This document shows positions 8,892-16,615 of a stretch of 64,000 nt of DNA, piece by piece; the stretch's first letter is position 1; the number at the start of each line of letters is the position of its first letter. The notes beneath the pieces were generated by a model. The model saw only the letters and a program-made list of their open reading frames with translations, did no database searches and was not told the DNA's origin. The DNA comes from Palsa-504 sp963818225 (GTDB lineage Bacteria; Actinomycetota; Actinomycetes; Streptosporangiales; Streptosporangiaceae). Location: NCBI GenBank assembly GCA_963818225.1, contig CAWFRO010000011.1, positions 62,001-126,000 on the forward strand, read 5' to 3'. The position numbers were made by a program, and so were the translations under genes.

Positions 8892-11282
8892 TCAGCCTGG
8901 TTTGGCGCGCTTCCACAGGAGTCTTCTGGGAATCAGGGCAGCGCCGCGCAGGACCGGATGGCTGACGCGGCCGGTATGGCCGCGGCGCGCCAATAGGTCC
9001 GATACGAACTGGCCGAGCTTCTCTGTCCCCTTCGGAAGTTTCGGTTTGGTCGGAGCCTGGCTGCGGATGAAGGCAAACAGCGCGTCGAGCGCAGGCGGGA
9101 TGCGGCCTGCCGACCGCAGGTCATCCTGCATCTTGGCGCTGGTCAAGTTCATGACCGTGCTGATGCCCGCTTGGACGGCTGACAACTGGCGGTCTTCGGC
9201 CGCCAGGATGGCGTTCGTCAGGTCGTTGACCTCCTCTTCGGTCAGGCCGAGCAGGCTGGTTAGGTGCGCAAGCGCGTTCATGCGGCCCCACATCCAGTCC
9301 CACGCGCGCCAGCCCGGGTCGGCAAAGGCGGCGAAGTGGTTCAGCCTCGTGCCATAGAGGATGTTGTTCGGGTCGTTCGGCTTTCCGCCTGGGCCTTCCA
9401 ATGCGCTGTCGAAAGCGACCTTCAGCGGGCCCGGCGGATTGCCGAGCCCGATGCGGACGAACCGGAAGATCGGCCGCGCGCTATTGTCCGGCAGTGATCC
9501 CGCGCCGTTGCTGACCTCGACCGCGAGGGCGGCGCCGAGTACGTCGGACGCCCTGTCCCGATGGCCAAGCTGCCCGTCGGCAAAGGCCAGTGCCGCCCCC
9601 GCGACGATCGGCGCGAGCGCGGCGCCTACCTGCAATGTGCCGTACGCGTCATCGAGAGCACTGACCATCATCTGGTCGGAGAGGATGGTCGTCTTGTCTG
9701 TCGCCGACTTTAGGTACTTGTCGATGGCCTGGCCGATGGCCGCGATCTGGCGGAGCCGTTTCGATAGGTCCTGCCGCAGCTCACCCAGGCCGGATTCGCC
9801 ACTGGTAGCGCGCAGCATGGTACGGACCACGCGATCGGCCGCGTCGGCGCCCCATTTCCACGTCGTGGGCAGTGGGGCGTCCGCTGCGGGAAAGGTGTCG
9901 GGCAGCCACTGATGCCTGGCCGGATTGAGGCCGGGATCAGTCACCTCGCTGACCGGGTCGATGTAACTATCGGAGCGTGAGCGCACGATAGTGTCCCGTA
10001 CCTGGTAAATCGCGGCCGCTGCGCACGATTGCTGGTAGAGCGAGAGCGCGGCAGTGCAGGTCTGGCGTGCCTGAGCAAGGGTCAGCCCTGGCGCTGATAC
10101 TGATGCAGCACCTCCGTCGGCAGAAATGCTGCTGGTGAACTGCAGGAACCGGCTGACGTCGTAGGATGACCGGCCGTCGCGTATCGTCCGGTGCAAAAGA
10201 TCTATGTCGTCGCGGAAATTTGCTTCGCGCGGAAAGTTGAATGCCGCGGCGGCAACTGATGTCCACGGGGGTGGTGGCTCAGGCGGTTGGCCGACCTCTG
10301 CCGCTTGGACCGGTGGTGTTATATCTCGGCCCAGTGCGGCCTCGTCTCCGGACGGGACCACGAAGCACAATGTGCGTTTCCATGGGCCGTTAACAGGTTT
10401 GCGCTGGATCGATTCGAGTACCGGGTCGAATGGCGAGTTGTCGAGGATCCCGCCGTCGGCGAGCCAGTCGGGGGTTTCGCTGGTCGCCCAGTCAGGCCAC
10501 ACCCGTCGCTCGCGTAGCAGTGATGTCTCCCTTACGGGGGCGAACGCGACCGGGTAAGAGGCCGATGCACGGCCAGCGGTCGCCAGCGGTTCGTCGGCGG
10601 CGAGGTCATCGACGGGCGGGCAGTCCTGCAACTGATATCCGTTTCCAGTCTTGATGTATTGCGGCCGGGAACCGTGCCTGGAAAAATGGAAGCGGCGCCG
10701 GTGATCTGCTTCGCTGAAGTATTCCTGGTCAGAGTCCCTGACCTGGCGGGATGACGGTCCGAGTGCGGTCGATGTGACGATGAGTGAAATATCGCGGCGG
10801 TGCGCGGTCGGCGTCATTTTCTGCAGTGCGCCAGTGATCTGGTCGTGGAAGAAGTCACCATTCATTAGCGACAGCGCGCCTTGCGGCTGAGGACGGAACA
10901 GCGCCTCGGCCGACATCTGGCCGCTCTCAAGCCAGAGTCGCTTGAGGTCGGCTAGCGATGCCCCACGCGCAATAGCTGCGGCGAGCAGCACGCCGTTCAG
11001 ACCACCGGCGCTGGTTCCCGCGATGACATCGACGGTCACCCGCACACCAGCCCGTTGGGCCACCCTGGCCCACAGATCCTGGACCGCCTTCTCTTCATTT
11101 GTCGCGCCATCAGGCGGCGGGATGCCGTTGGATGCGCGGCGTATGTTGTCAATCTCGCAGGCAACGCCACCCATCCAGACGGCTAGGCTAACTCCGCCAT
11201 TCATGACGAGCGCCAGCCGGTGCTCGATCGTTTCCGCTGGCGCAGTATCTACCTCCGCAGGCGAGTTATATGCAGTGCTCAT
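8892..11282 (-). CDS. Patatin-like phospholipase, last gene of a caspase-patatin cassette
   Basis: A 796-residue protein with an N-terminal patatin domain: glycine-rich oxyanion segment LVMNGGVSLAVWMGG (about 25-39), nucleophile elbow GTSAGG with Ser at about 91, and LADGGILDN with the dyad Asp at about 276. The remaining 500 residues are unassigned and mostly helical. It resembles the long 'patatin-related protein' type. Patatins are Ser/Asp lipid acyl hydrolases; in bacterial immunity they act as membrane-degrading effectors. No signal peptide is seen. The ATG at 11282 is chosen over 11366, since family-like sequence starts soon after it. It is fifth in a minus-strand series beginning with a caspase-like protease (13973), with a 137-base gap before it. 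Confidence 0.88.
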   Translation of the reverse strand: MSTAYNSPAEVDTAPAETIEHRLALVMNGGVSLAVWMGGVACEIDNIRRASNGIPPPDGATNEEKAVQDLWARVAQRAGVRVTVDVIAGTSAGGLNGVLLAAAIARGASLADLKRLWLESGQMSAEALFRPQPQGALSLMNGDFFHDQITGALQKMTPTAHRRDISLIVTSTALGPSSRQVRDSDQEYFSEADHRRRFHFSRHGSRPQYIKTGNGYQLQDCPPVDDLAADEPLATAGRASASYPVAFAPVRETSLLRERRVWPDWATSETPDWLADGGILDNSPFDPVLESIQRKPVNGPWKRTLCFVVPSGDEAALGRDITPPVQAAEVGQPPEPPPPWTSVAAAAFNFPREANFRDDIDLLHRTIRDGRSSYDVSRFLQFTSSISADGGAASVSAPGLTLAQARQTCTAALSLYQQSCAAAAIYQVRDTIVRSRSDSYIDPVSEVTDPGLNPARHQWLPDTFPAADAPLPTTWKWGADAADRVVRTMLRATSGESGLGELRQDLSKRLRQIAAIGQAIDKYLKSATDKTTILSDQMMVSALDDAYGTLQVGAALAPIVAGAALAFADGQLGHRDRASDVLGAALAVEVSNGAGSLPDNSARPIFRFVRIGLGNPPGPLKVAFDSALEGPGGKPNDPNNILYGTRLNHFAAFADPGWRAWDWMWGRMNALAHLTSLLGLTEEEVNDLTNAILAAEDRQLSAVQAGISTVMNLTSAKMQDDLRSAGRIPPALDALFAFIRSQAPTKPKLPKGTEKLGQFVSDLLARRGHTGRVSHPVLRGAALIPRRLLWKRAKPG

Positions 11283-11419
11283 GTCAACATGATGCCCGCC
11301 CGAAATTCGGGTGACAAGAGCCTTTAACGCTGAAACTGCAGTGCAGGCCCGTTGTCGTGGCAGCACGCCAGGATCGTCAGCCCGCTGAGCGTTTTCATTC
11401 TAGACCGAGGCTAACTTAA

Positions 11420-11803
11420 CTAGTCTGCGATCCATCGGAACGTTACGCGCTTGCCCTTTATCTGTTCGAGGTCGGCGAGCCCGTACATCGGGGTGTGAAC
11501 GCCAAACGTCTTGGCCTTCCACATGACCAGGTGTCCGCCGGTGGCCAGGTCGCCGGACGGCGCTGAGTCGGGGCCGGCCGTGCCGTCCAAGCCTTGGGTC
11601 TGGGTGAACGCGATCTGAGCGTTGGTGCCGTTCAGGGTCTGGACGCCTTTCCACCAAGTAAGTGGTCGCGCCATCACAAGTGCAATTTCTGTTGTTGCGG
11701 GGTCGATATCTTCATAGGTCACCGAGACTACGTCTCGATCCGGTAGTCGCTGGCTACGCTCTAGGTCACTCCAGTCCAAGAACCACAAGTCAAAGAGTCC
11801 CAT
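11420..11803 (-). CDS. Unknown 127-residue protein of the caspase-patatin cassette
   Basis: Not recognised. The start ATG has a strong AAAGGAGG ribosome binding site five bases upstream, which supports it as a real gene. The N-terminus is tryptophan-rich and acidic (MGLFDLWFLDWSDLERSQ); the rest looks beta-rich, with alternating strands and a TWWKGVQTLNG segment. There is no signal peptide, membrane helix or Cys. It ends 137 bases before the patatin gene. A role as a carrier, sensor or protease substrate is possible, but nothing in the sequence decides it. Confidence 0.75.
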   Translation of the reverse strand: MGLFDLWFLDWSDLERSQRLPDRDVVSVTYEDIDPATTEIALVMARPLTWWKGVQTLNGTNAQIAFTQTQGLDGTAGPDSAPSGDLATGGHLVMWKAKTFGVHTPMYGLADLEQIKGKRVTFRWIAD

Positions 11804-12024
11804 GGTCGCCTCCTTTTGAGCTTAGTTTGCTAGCGCCAATTTCCGTCATCCCCGGACAGCGCGATGACGGTGCATGCCTGCTTTTGACTTTAGGTGGGCA
11901 GATAGTTAGATGAGAGGGCGCTGACCAACTCCTACGAGGACAGCAGCCTCGCTGCGATCACCTAAATTGAGGGGCGTGGCGCTGGCCTTGATGATCTCAA
12001 AGAGTCGATCCGAGCTAGTAAGAT

Positions 12025-12366
12025 CTAGCTCCCGCCCCGCATAGGCCAGCGCACGGGTGTCTCGCTGGCAGTGATGCTGACCGGCTCGGCGAAGGGCTCG
12101 CCGGCAGTCACCACCCGAAGCAGCAGGCCGTTGCTCTGCTGAACGGGGGCGTCGGCTTCGGCCGGTTCGAGCGTCACCGTGCCGTTGCTCAGGACATTCA
12201 CCCGCCCCGCCAGCCAGTACTCGAAGTTAGTTCGTGGACCGGGGAAGGTAAGGGCGCGCTGCATAGCCAAGCGCACCTCGGCACCGTCGAAGGATGAGAA
12301 GTCGGGCTCGCGAGCTTCCGCCACGGCTGCTGCGATCGTCTCGTAGACGGCGAGATCGTCAGCCAC
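12025..12366 (-). CDS. Unknown 113-residue protein of the caspase-patatin cassette
   Basis: Not recognised. Start is the GTG at 12366 with AGGGAGGG just upstream; the gap to the preceding gene is 21 bases, so they are co-transcribed. The protein is soluble and acidic: an N-terminal helix (VYETIAAAVAEAREPDF) and then beta-strand-like segments (NVLSNGTVTLEPAEAD, GLLLRVVTAGEPF). It has no Cys, signal peptide or membrane helix. A 221-base gap separates it from the next cassette gene. Confidence 0.7.
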   Translation of the reverse strand: MADDLAVYETIAAAVAEAREPDFSSFDGAEVRLAMQRALTFPGPRTNFEYWLAGRVNVLSNGTVTLEPAEADAPVQQSNGLLLRVVTAGEPFAEPVSITASETPVRWPMRGGS

Positions 12367-12387
12367 GAGCCCTCCCTTCTCCGTCAG

Positions 12388-13008
12388 CTAGAAGAGTGAA
12401 AGCACAAAGGGCAGGGCCTGCATGCCGACCTGCGCGACCTGGCCCCAGTTGACGGACGAGACGGCATGGCCGATCGAGTTGATGGCGTCCCCGAACCAGT
12501 CCTTGTTTTCCAAGGGGACTGACGGCTTGTACTCCTTATTCTCCTTTTGTGCCTGTATCGGCTCGATCGCGGCCTGCATCCATTTCGTGAGAGCTGCCTT
12601 GAAGGTCGGGTCGCTCAGGAGCTGAGGGGTAAGTATCTGCTGCAGCTGAGATACAGCTTGATCCTTCGGGAGCCCGGGAGCGAAGGCTTTGCCACCACCG
12701 ATCCCGAAGATGCTCAGGATCTGACTTACGGTCTGGCCGGCGACCCGTGGGTCGATCCCGACGGCCTGCGCCGCCGTCCCCGCGAGATCCGGAAGGACAT
12801 CTCCAAGAAAGTCAAAGATGCCCTTCTCGTCTCCGGCGGCTGTGGTGGCGCTGGTGCCGGTACTCACCGGGCTGGTCGTGGTCACAGTCACGTCGTTCTC
12901 CTTGTCTGATTTGTTTGCTGGGCGCTTTGAAGCCGCACGTCTCTGTGGGGCTTTCTTAGCCTTGGGCTTGCCGTTTCCTTCGTGCCGCTGATCAGTGGTC
13001 ATATTCAC
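12388..13008 (-). CDS. Unknown 206-residue protein translationally coupled to the caspase-like protease
   Basis: Not recognised. The GTG start at 13008 overlaps the protease stop codon by four bases (GTGA), so translation is coupled; an ATG two codons later is possible. The N-terminal 40 residues are Lys/Arg-rich (KPKAKKAPQRRAASKRPANK), followed by a Ser/Thr linker (about 41-60). A core of amphipathic and hydrophobic helices follows, including GIFDFLGDVLPDL, QTVSQILSIFGIGG and the C-terminal VAQVGMQALPFVLSLF. A basic cleavable tail before a membrane-active-looking core fits a protease substrate or pore-forming partner. That is inference; a structural or scaffold role is equally open. Confidence 0.8.
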   Translation of the reverse strand: MNMTTDQRHEGNGKPKAKKAPQRRAASKRPANKSDKENDVTVTTTSPVSTGTSATTAAGDEKGIFDFLGDVLPDLAGTAAQAVGIDPRVAGQTVSQILSIFGIGGGKAFAPGLPKDQAVSQLQQILTPQLLSDPTFKAALTKWMQAAIEPIQAQKENKEYKPSVPLENKDWFGDAINSIGHAVSSVNWGQVAQVGMQALPFVLSLF

Positions 13009-13973
13009 GTGCCGATGCCGAGTGCCTGCAAGAACGAGCCGAAATCGCTTCCGTCGGACGCCGGTGTACTCGTGCCCGCGACAGCGCCGTAGTTGAGGAG
13101 CGTTTCGTCGAGCTCGCCCTGGTGCGCCAACGGGGCGACGACGACCGGCTGCTGGGACATGTTGAGCGCCGCCAGGCGCGCCCCCACCCGGTCGTTCAGG
13201 GTCCGGACCGCAACCGAGCCGCCCCCGGCGTTGAGTTCCTGCTGCAGCCCGTAAGTGAACGCCGACAGGTTGTTGGTGGAAGGGCTGCCGGCAGCCGCCG
13301 TCTGGTCAACCCGGCAGGCGGCGAAGAGCAGGCCGTTGAGCTCGAGCTGGCCGGCACCGAGGTCCTTAGTCGGCGGCACGAAGTCCTTGTTGGTGATGCT
13401 GCTTTCGCTGAACTCCTTGGCTACCGCCCCCACCTCGCTGGTGGCGGCTCGCCCGAAGAACTTGAAGGCGGACACCTGCCTCGCGGTGGCGACGTCAATG
13501 GCAGCGCGATCCTCGGGCGGCTGCCACACCTTGGCACGGGCCACGCTGGTGCCGGTAGGGGGGAAAAAGAGCTTGTTGAGGCCACCTGAGTGACATGCGT
13601 CGGTTATTACCGTCAGGCAGTCGCCCGGGGCCGCCTGGCTCCGGCTTACGAGCTCAGTGTCCTCCAGGAATGCGTCATACAAGCAGAGCACTTCCACCAT
13701 GGTGTCGCCCTTGGGATAGCGGTACCCGTGTGAGCTCTCGAAGTACACGACCTTCTCACCGTCACGCAGCCCGTTCAGCAGGGAGTCGAGAGCGGTGCGG
13801 ACGTTGTCGAGTGTGGCCGCTTGGTTGTGCAGGAGTGTGATGTCGCCCTGGGATACGCCATACGCGGTCACGAGGATGTCTCGGAACGCCAGCGTGTCAG
13901 CGATGCAGGAGTTTAGGTTATTGCGCGGGTCCGGATACTGGTCGATCCCGACAAGAAGTGCTCGCTGGACCAT
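13005..13973 (-). CDS. Caspase-like cysteine protease (peptidase C14 family)
   Basis: A 322-residue protein starting MVQRALLVGIDQYPDPRNNL, the usual first strand of the caspase p20 fold. The catalytic His is in YFESSHGYR (about residue 82; SSHG replaces the common SGHG) and the catalytic Cys in VITDACHSGG (about residue 127). The C-terminal part contains FAACRVDQTA, LSAFTYGLQQEL and further strands expected of the p10 half. No transmembrane or extra sensor domain is fused, so activation must come from a partner or ligand. The ATG has GGGAGG eight bases upstream. It is the first gene of the cassette that ends in a patatin phospholipase. Bacterial C14 proteases occur in abortive-infection type systems, often cleaving a co-encoded effector. 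Confidence 0.92.
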   Translation of the reverse strand: MVQRALLVGIDQYPDPRNNLNSCIADTLAFRDILVTAYGVSQGDITLLHNQAATLDNVRTALDSLLNGLRDGEKVVYFESSHGYRYPKGDTMVEVLCLYDAFLEDTELVSRSQAAPGDCLTVITDACHSGGLNKLFFPPTGTSVARAKVWQPPEDRAAIDVATARQVSAFKFFGRAATSEVGAVAKEFSESSITNKDFVPPTKDLGAGQLELNGLLFAACRVDQTAAAGSPSTNNLSAFTYGLQQELNAGGGSVAVRTLNDRVGARLAALNMSQQPVVVAPLAHQGELDETLLNYGAVAGTSTPASDGSDFGSFLQALGIGT

Positions 13974-14439
13974 GTTCTGCCTCCCTCGGTGCCCTTAGCT
14001 TTCCGGGCCCGTGTCACGGGGGCGAATCAAGATCGTCACCTGCTGCCTACCGTCTTGAAGGTGAAGGCGTCACATGGGTGACGCCGGCCATGCACGGGCA
14101 GCGGCTCAACCTGAGACCATTGCGGCGAAAGTTTTCAACGGTGACTGCGGGAGCAGAGGTCGGTACCTCATTGTGTGGTCAGGTCTTGGAACATCGTCGT
14201 TGAAAGAGTTTGGGTGAAAGCTACGGCTCGGACGAGCCAGTTTGCGTCCCAATTAGCCTTGACCAGCAGCGACGTCGGGCTCGCGGCGAACCGGTTACAA
14301 GTCTCCCGTCACCAGGCTCTCCCGGCCTCGCTGTCAGAATCTCGGGGACCCATAGCCAGTGCGCGAAGAAGCGGGGGTACTGGCGGGTTGTCCGCTTCCA
14401 TGCGCCGTCTGCTGCCTTGAAGGTCCTCAGCGCTTGTGC
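13974..14439. other. Upstream region of the caspase-patatin cassette
   Basis: No gene is recognised. The cassette promoter (minus strand) should lie near 13990-14060. A short palindrome CCCGTGACACGGG sits at about 14010-14023 and could be an operator. The right end merges into transposase debris. Confidence 0.45.
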
Positions 14440-14446
14440 TTCTCTT

Positions 14447-14700
14447 CATCCCCCGCGTATACAGTGCGATGATCCGGTCGTTGAACCTCTCCCGCCGGGT
14501 CTGGCCCTTGCGCACGATCTGCCGCTCGAAGGTCCCGCTGCGACCCCGCGGCACCGCCCCGACGTCGGTCAGGACCGTCTTGGCGGTGCGGCTGCGGCTA
14601 TTACCGCTGCCCGGCCCCGCCGGGTCGTGCTTCTCATAGCCCAGGCGCCCGGTCATCTCCTCGGCCAGCGCCTGCTCCAGCACGGGCCCTGGTCACCTGG
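14447..14700 (-). pseudogene. IS256-family transposase fragment
   Basis: The minus strand reads like the conserved N-terminal part of IS256-type transposases: LEQALAEEMTGRLGYEKHDP, SRTAKTVLTDVG, GTFERQIVRKGQTRRERFND, RIIALYTRGM. Residues normally found between VLTDVG and PRGRSGTF are lost, a frameshift separates it from the upstream NGLLSQVTR piece, and the DDE catalytic part is absent. It is a decayed element adjacent to the cassette upstream region. Confidence 0.75.
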
Positions 14701-15008
14701 GACAGCAGGCCATTGGGCCGAGCAGCTCCGACCCCGGCGTATTTCTCCATTTGTTGCGATCCATTCCTCAATACGAGACTGTTGTAGAACGAGTGGAGAT
14801 CGTGTGAAGATCGCGTGGAGAGACGCTCCTTGCGCCCGAATCGCTTATGGGCTTCCGTCCTTGCTTAGGGTGCAGCTGATGCTCCACGTGTTTAGTGACT
14901 CCCTGGTGACATCTTTGCTACGTATTGAGGTGGTGTCCGTACCAGTCATGGAGAGATAATTACAGCGATTTCGCCGCTGCTCCGGGTCACTTGAGGGGGG
15001 GAAGCGGA
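14701..15008. other. Intergenic stretch upstream of the BTAD regulator
   Basis: No gene is recognised. It is lower in GC than its neighbours and ends in the GAGGGGGGGAAGCGG ribosome binding region of the next gene. It should hold that promoter. Confidence 0.45.
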
Positions 15009-15752
15009 ATGAGCAACAGCGTCTACGCTCACGACAGCCGCTTCACGGGAATCAGCATCCACCTGCTTGGTGGTTTCAGCATCGCTGCCGATGGGTACCA
15101 GTTGAGATTGCCGTTCAGCGCGCAGCGTGTCCTCGCGGCGCTTGCGCTTCGCCCTACATTGTTTGATCGGACGCAACTGGGGGAAATCTTGTATCCCCAG
15201 GGAAGGAAGACCCAGATCTCAGCCAGTCTGAGGTCCGCGTTGTGGCGCGCAAAACGTGAGGTCGGTGGGCCGCTAATTGAAAGCCATGGCCCGAGTCTGG
15301 GCCTTGCCCAAGATGTCACGGTAGATCTGCAATATTGGATGCACAAGGCTCGGATACTGACGTCAACACCGGATATAGAATGTCCGGTTAGCGATGGTGG
15401 TGAGGTCGAAGCCTTGTCGCAGGAATTGCTGCCCACATGGGGTGAAGAGTGGCTGGTCCTGGATCAGCAACGTTGGGATCAGCTGCGATTGCACGCGCTT
15501 GAGCGGCTCGCCGAGCGTTTTCTGGAGGACGGCCGGCACATGGAGGCGCTCGAGGCCGGGCTCGCGGCAGTGTCCATCGAGCCATATCGGGAGAGCGCTC
15601 ACCGCGCCCTCATTCGAACATTCATCGCTGAGGGCAATAGCGCAAGCGCAGTCGCTCAATATCAGCGATATCGCCGCCTGCTTACGAACGAGCTCGGTCT
15701 CCGGCCCAGCTCACAGATGAAGGCTCTAGTGGACGGCCTGACGCGGGAGTAA
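15009..15752 (+). CDS. BTAD-domain (SARP-like) transcriptional regulator
   Basis: A 247-residue protein with the N-terminal winged-helix of AfsR/SARP regulators (ISIHLLGGFSIAADGYQL, LPFSAQRVLAALALRP, SASLRSALWRAKREV) and the bacterial transcriptional activation domain (LRLHALERLAERFLEDGRH, AVSIEPYRESAHRALIRTFI, AVAQYQRYRRLLTNELG). It lacks the ATPase part of AfsR. SARPs activate secondary-metabolite operons. Start at ATG 15009 follows a G-rich ribosome binding site; an upstream in-frame start at 14925 lacks family sequence. Codon use is less GC-biased than in the neighbours, in line with acquisition. A small gene follows 37 bases downstream. No biosynthetic cluster is visible next to it. Confidence 0.88.
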   Translation: MSNSVYAHDSRFTGISIHLLGGFSIAADGYQLRLPFSAQRVLAALALRPTLFDRTQLGEILYPQGRKTQISASLRSALWRAKREVGGPLIESHGPSLGLAQDVTVDLQYWMHKARILTSTPDIECPVSDGGEVEALSQELLPTWGEEWLVLDQQRWDQLRLHALERLAERFLEDGRHMEALEAGLAAVSIEPYRESAHRALIRTFIAEGNSASAVAQYQRYRRLLTNELGLRPSSQMKALVDGLTRE

Positions 15753-15789
15753 ACACGGCGCGGTGACGCCGCCTTGCCACAATGGAGAG

Positions 15790-15984
15790 GTGAGTGAGGA
15801 AGGCGATTCGGTCGGCGTGCTCGTCGTACGGGTCTGGTTCCACGAAGGTTCACCCGTGATGCGCCTGACCACCACGCCTGATGTCGTAGCGGTGGAACCG
15901 GTTTCACTCGTGGTAGGCACTCGGGAGGCGCTCCACCAAGAGATCGATCGGTGGCTGCACGAGATGGCGCCGCATGGTACGTGA
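15790..15984 (+). CDS. Small protein downstream of the BTAD regulator
   Basis: Not recognised by name. The 64-residue product has a compact alpha/beta look: SVGVLVVRVWFHEGSPVMRL, TTTPDVVAVEPVSLVV, ALHQEIDRWLHEMAPHGT. The strand GVLVVRVWFHEG followed by a C-terminal helix ending in WL is coherent coding sequence. It lies 37 bases after the regulator and is probably co-transcribed. The start is unclear: GTGs at 15763, 15790 and 15817 are all in frame. It could be an accessory protein of the regulator. Confidence 0.55.
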   Translation: MSEEGDSVGVLVVRVWFHEGSPVMRLTTTPDVVAVEPVSLVVGTREALHQEIDRWLHEMAPHGT

Positions 15985-16365
15985 ACCGCAGGTCTCCGGG
16001 CTGTCCCCGGGCCAGGGCCTGGCCGAGCCGGGCGACATCGGCGCCGGCCGGGATCTCGGCGGGGTCGACGAACAGCGCGGATTCCCCGGCGATGCTCACC
16101 TGCGGGCCGGGCGCGGGCCGGCCCCGGCCTGCCCGTGGACGTCCTTCAGCCGGGGGCTGGCCAGGTACCCGGCCGCGATCCCCGCCGTCACCATGGCCGA
16201 CAGGCACCTGTGCAGCCGGCCGCCCTCCCCCGCGGTGGGCGCGGAGTTGACGATTTCTGCATGTCGGCGACCCGGATGTCCTGGCCGCGGACCGCGCCGA
16301 TGACCGGGACGACGAAACGGGCACACAGCCGCCGCTGGGTATCGGCGTGCCGACGGGATCGTTAG
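15965..16365 (-). pseudogene. Tyrosine recombinase N-terminal fragment with frameshifts
   Basis: Three minus-strand frames join into the core-binding region of an actinobacterial integrase: TQRRLCARFVVPVIGAVRGQ, then RLHRCLSAMVTAGIAAGYLA with SPRLKDVHG, then SIAGESALFVDPAEIPAGAD and ARLGQALARGQPGDL. Two frameshifts are needed and the catalytic domain is missing. The piece overlaps the tail of the small gene on the other strand. Confidence 0.65.
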
Positions 16366-16615
16366 GTGATGCCGATCCCAAGTGTGACGCTGAGTGAGGG
16401 GCGCGGTCCGGGAGAACGCGCGCCGACCCGCACAAGCACGCAATCGGACCGCTGTTGGCTGGGTAGATAGCGGCTTCAGATCGGACTGTTCTGGCGCAGC
16501 TGGCTGCAGGCGCCGGTCCTGGCCGCGGCTGATCTTGGCGGCGGGTGGCTAGCCGGATGCTGTTGCCGGCGCCGCCGGGCTATACGGCGGCGGCGGTGGG
16601 GGTTATGGTACGGCC

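Noticed and set aside
8892..13973. Caspase-patatin cassette considered as a CBASS or gasdermin system
   Set aside because: No nucleotidyltransferase/cyclase, no HORMA/TRIP13 or ubiquitin-type accessory genes and no gasdermin-like protein are seen, so neither label is supported.
14309..14446. Extension of the IS256 transposase frame to the left
   Set aside because: After RGMKR the sequence no longer resembles IS256 transposases, so the relic is cut there.
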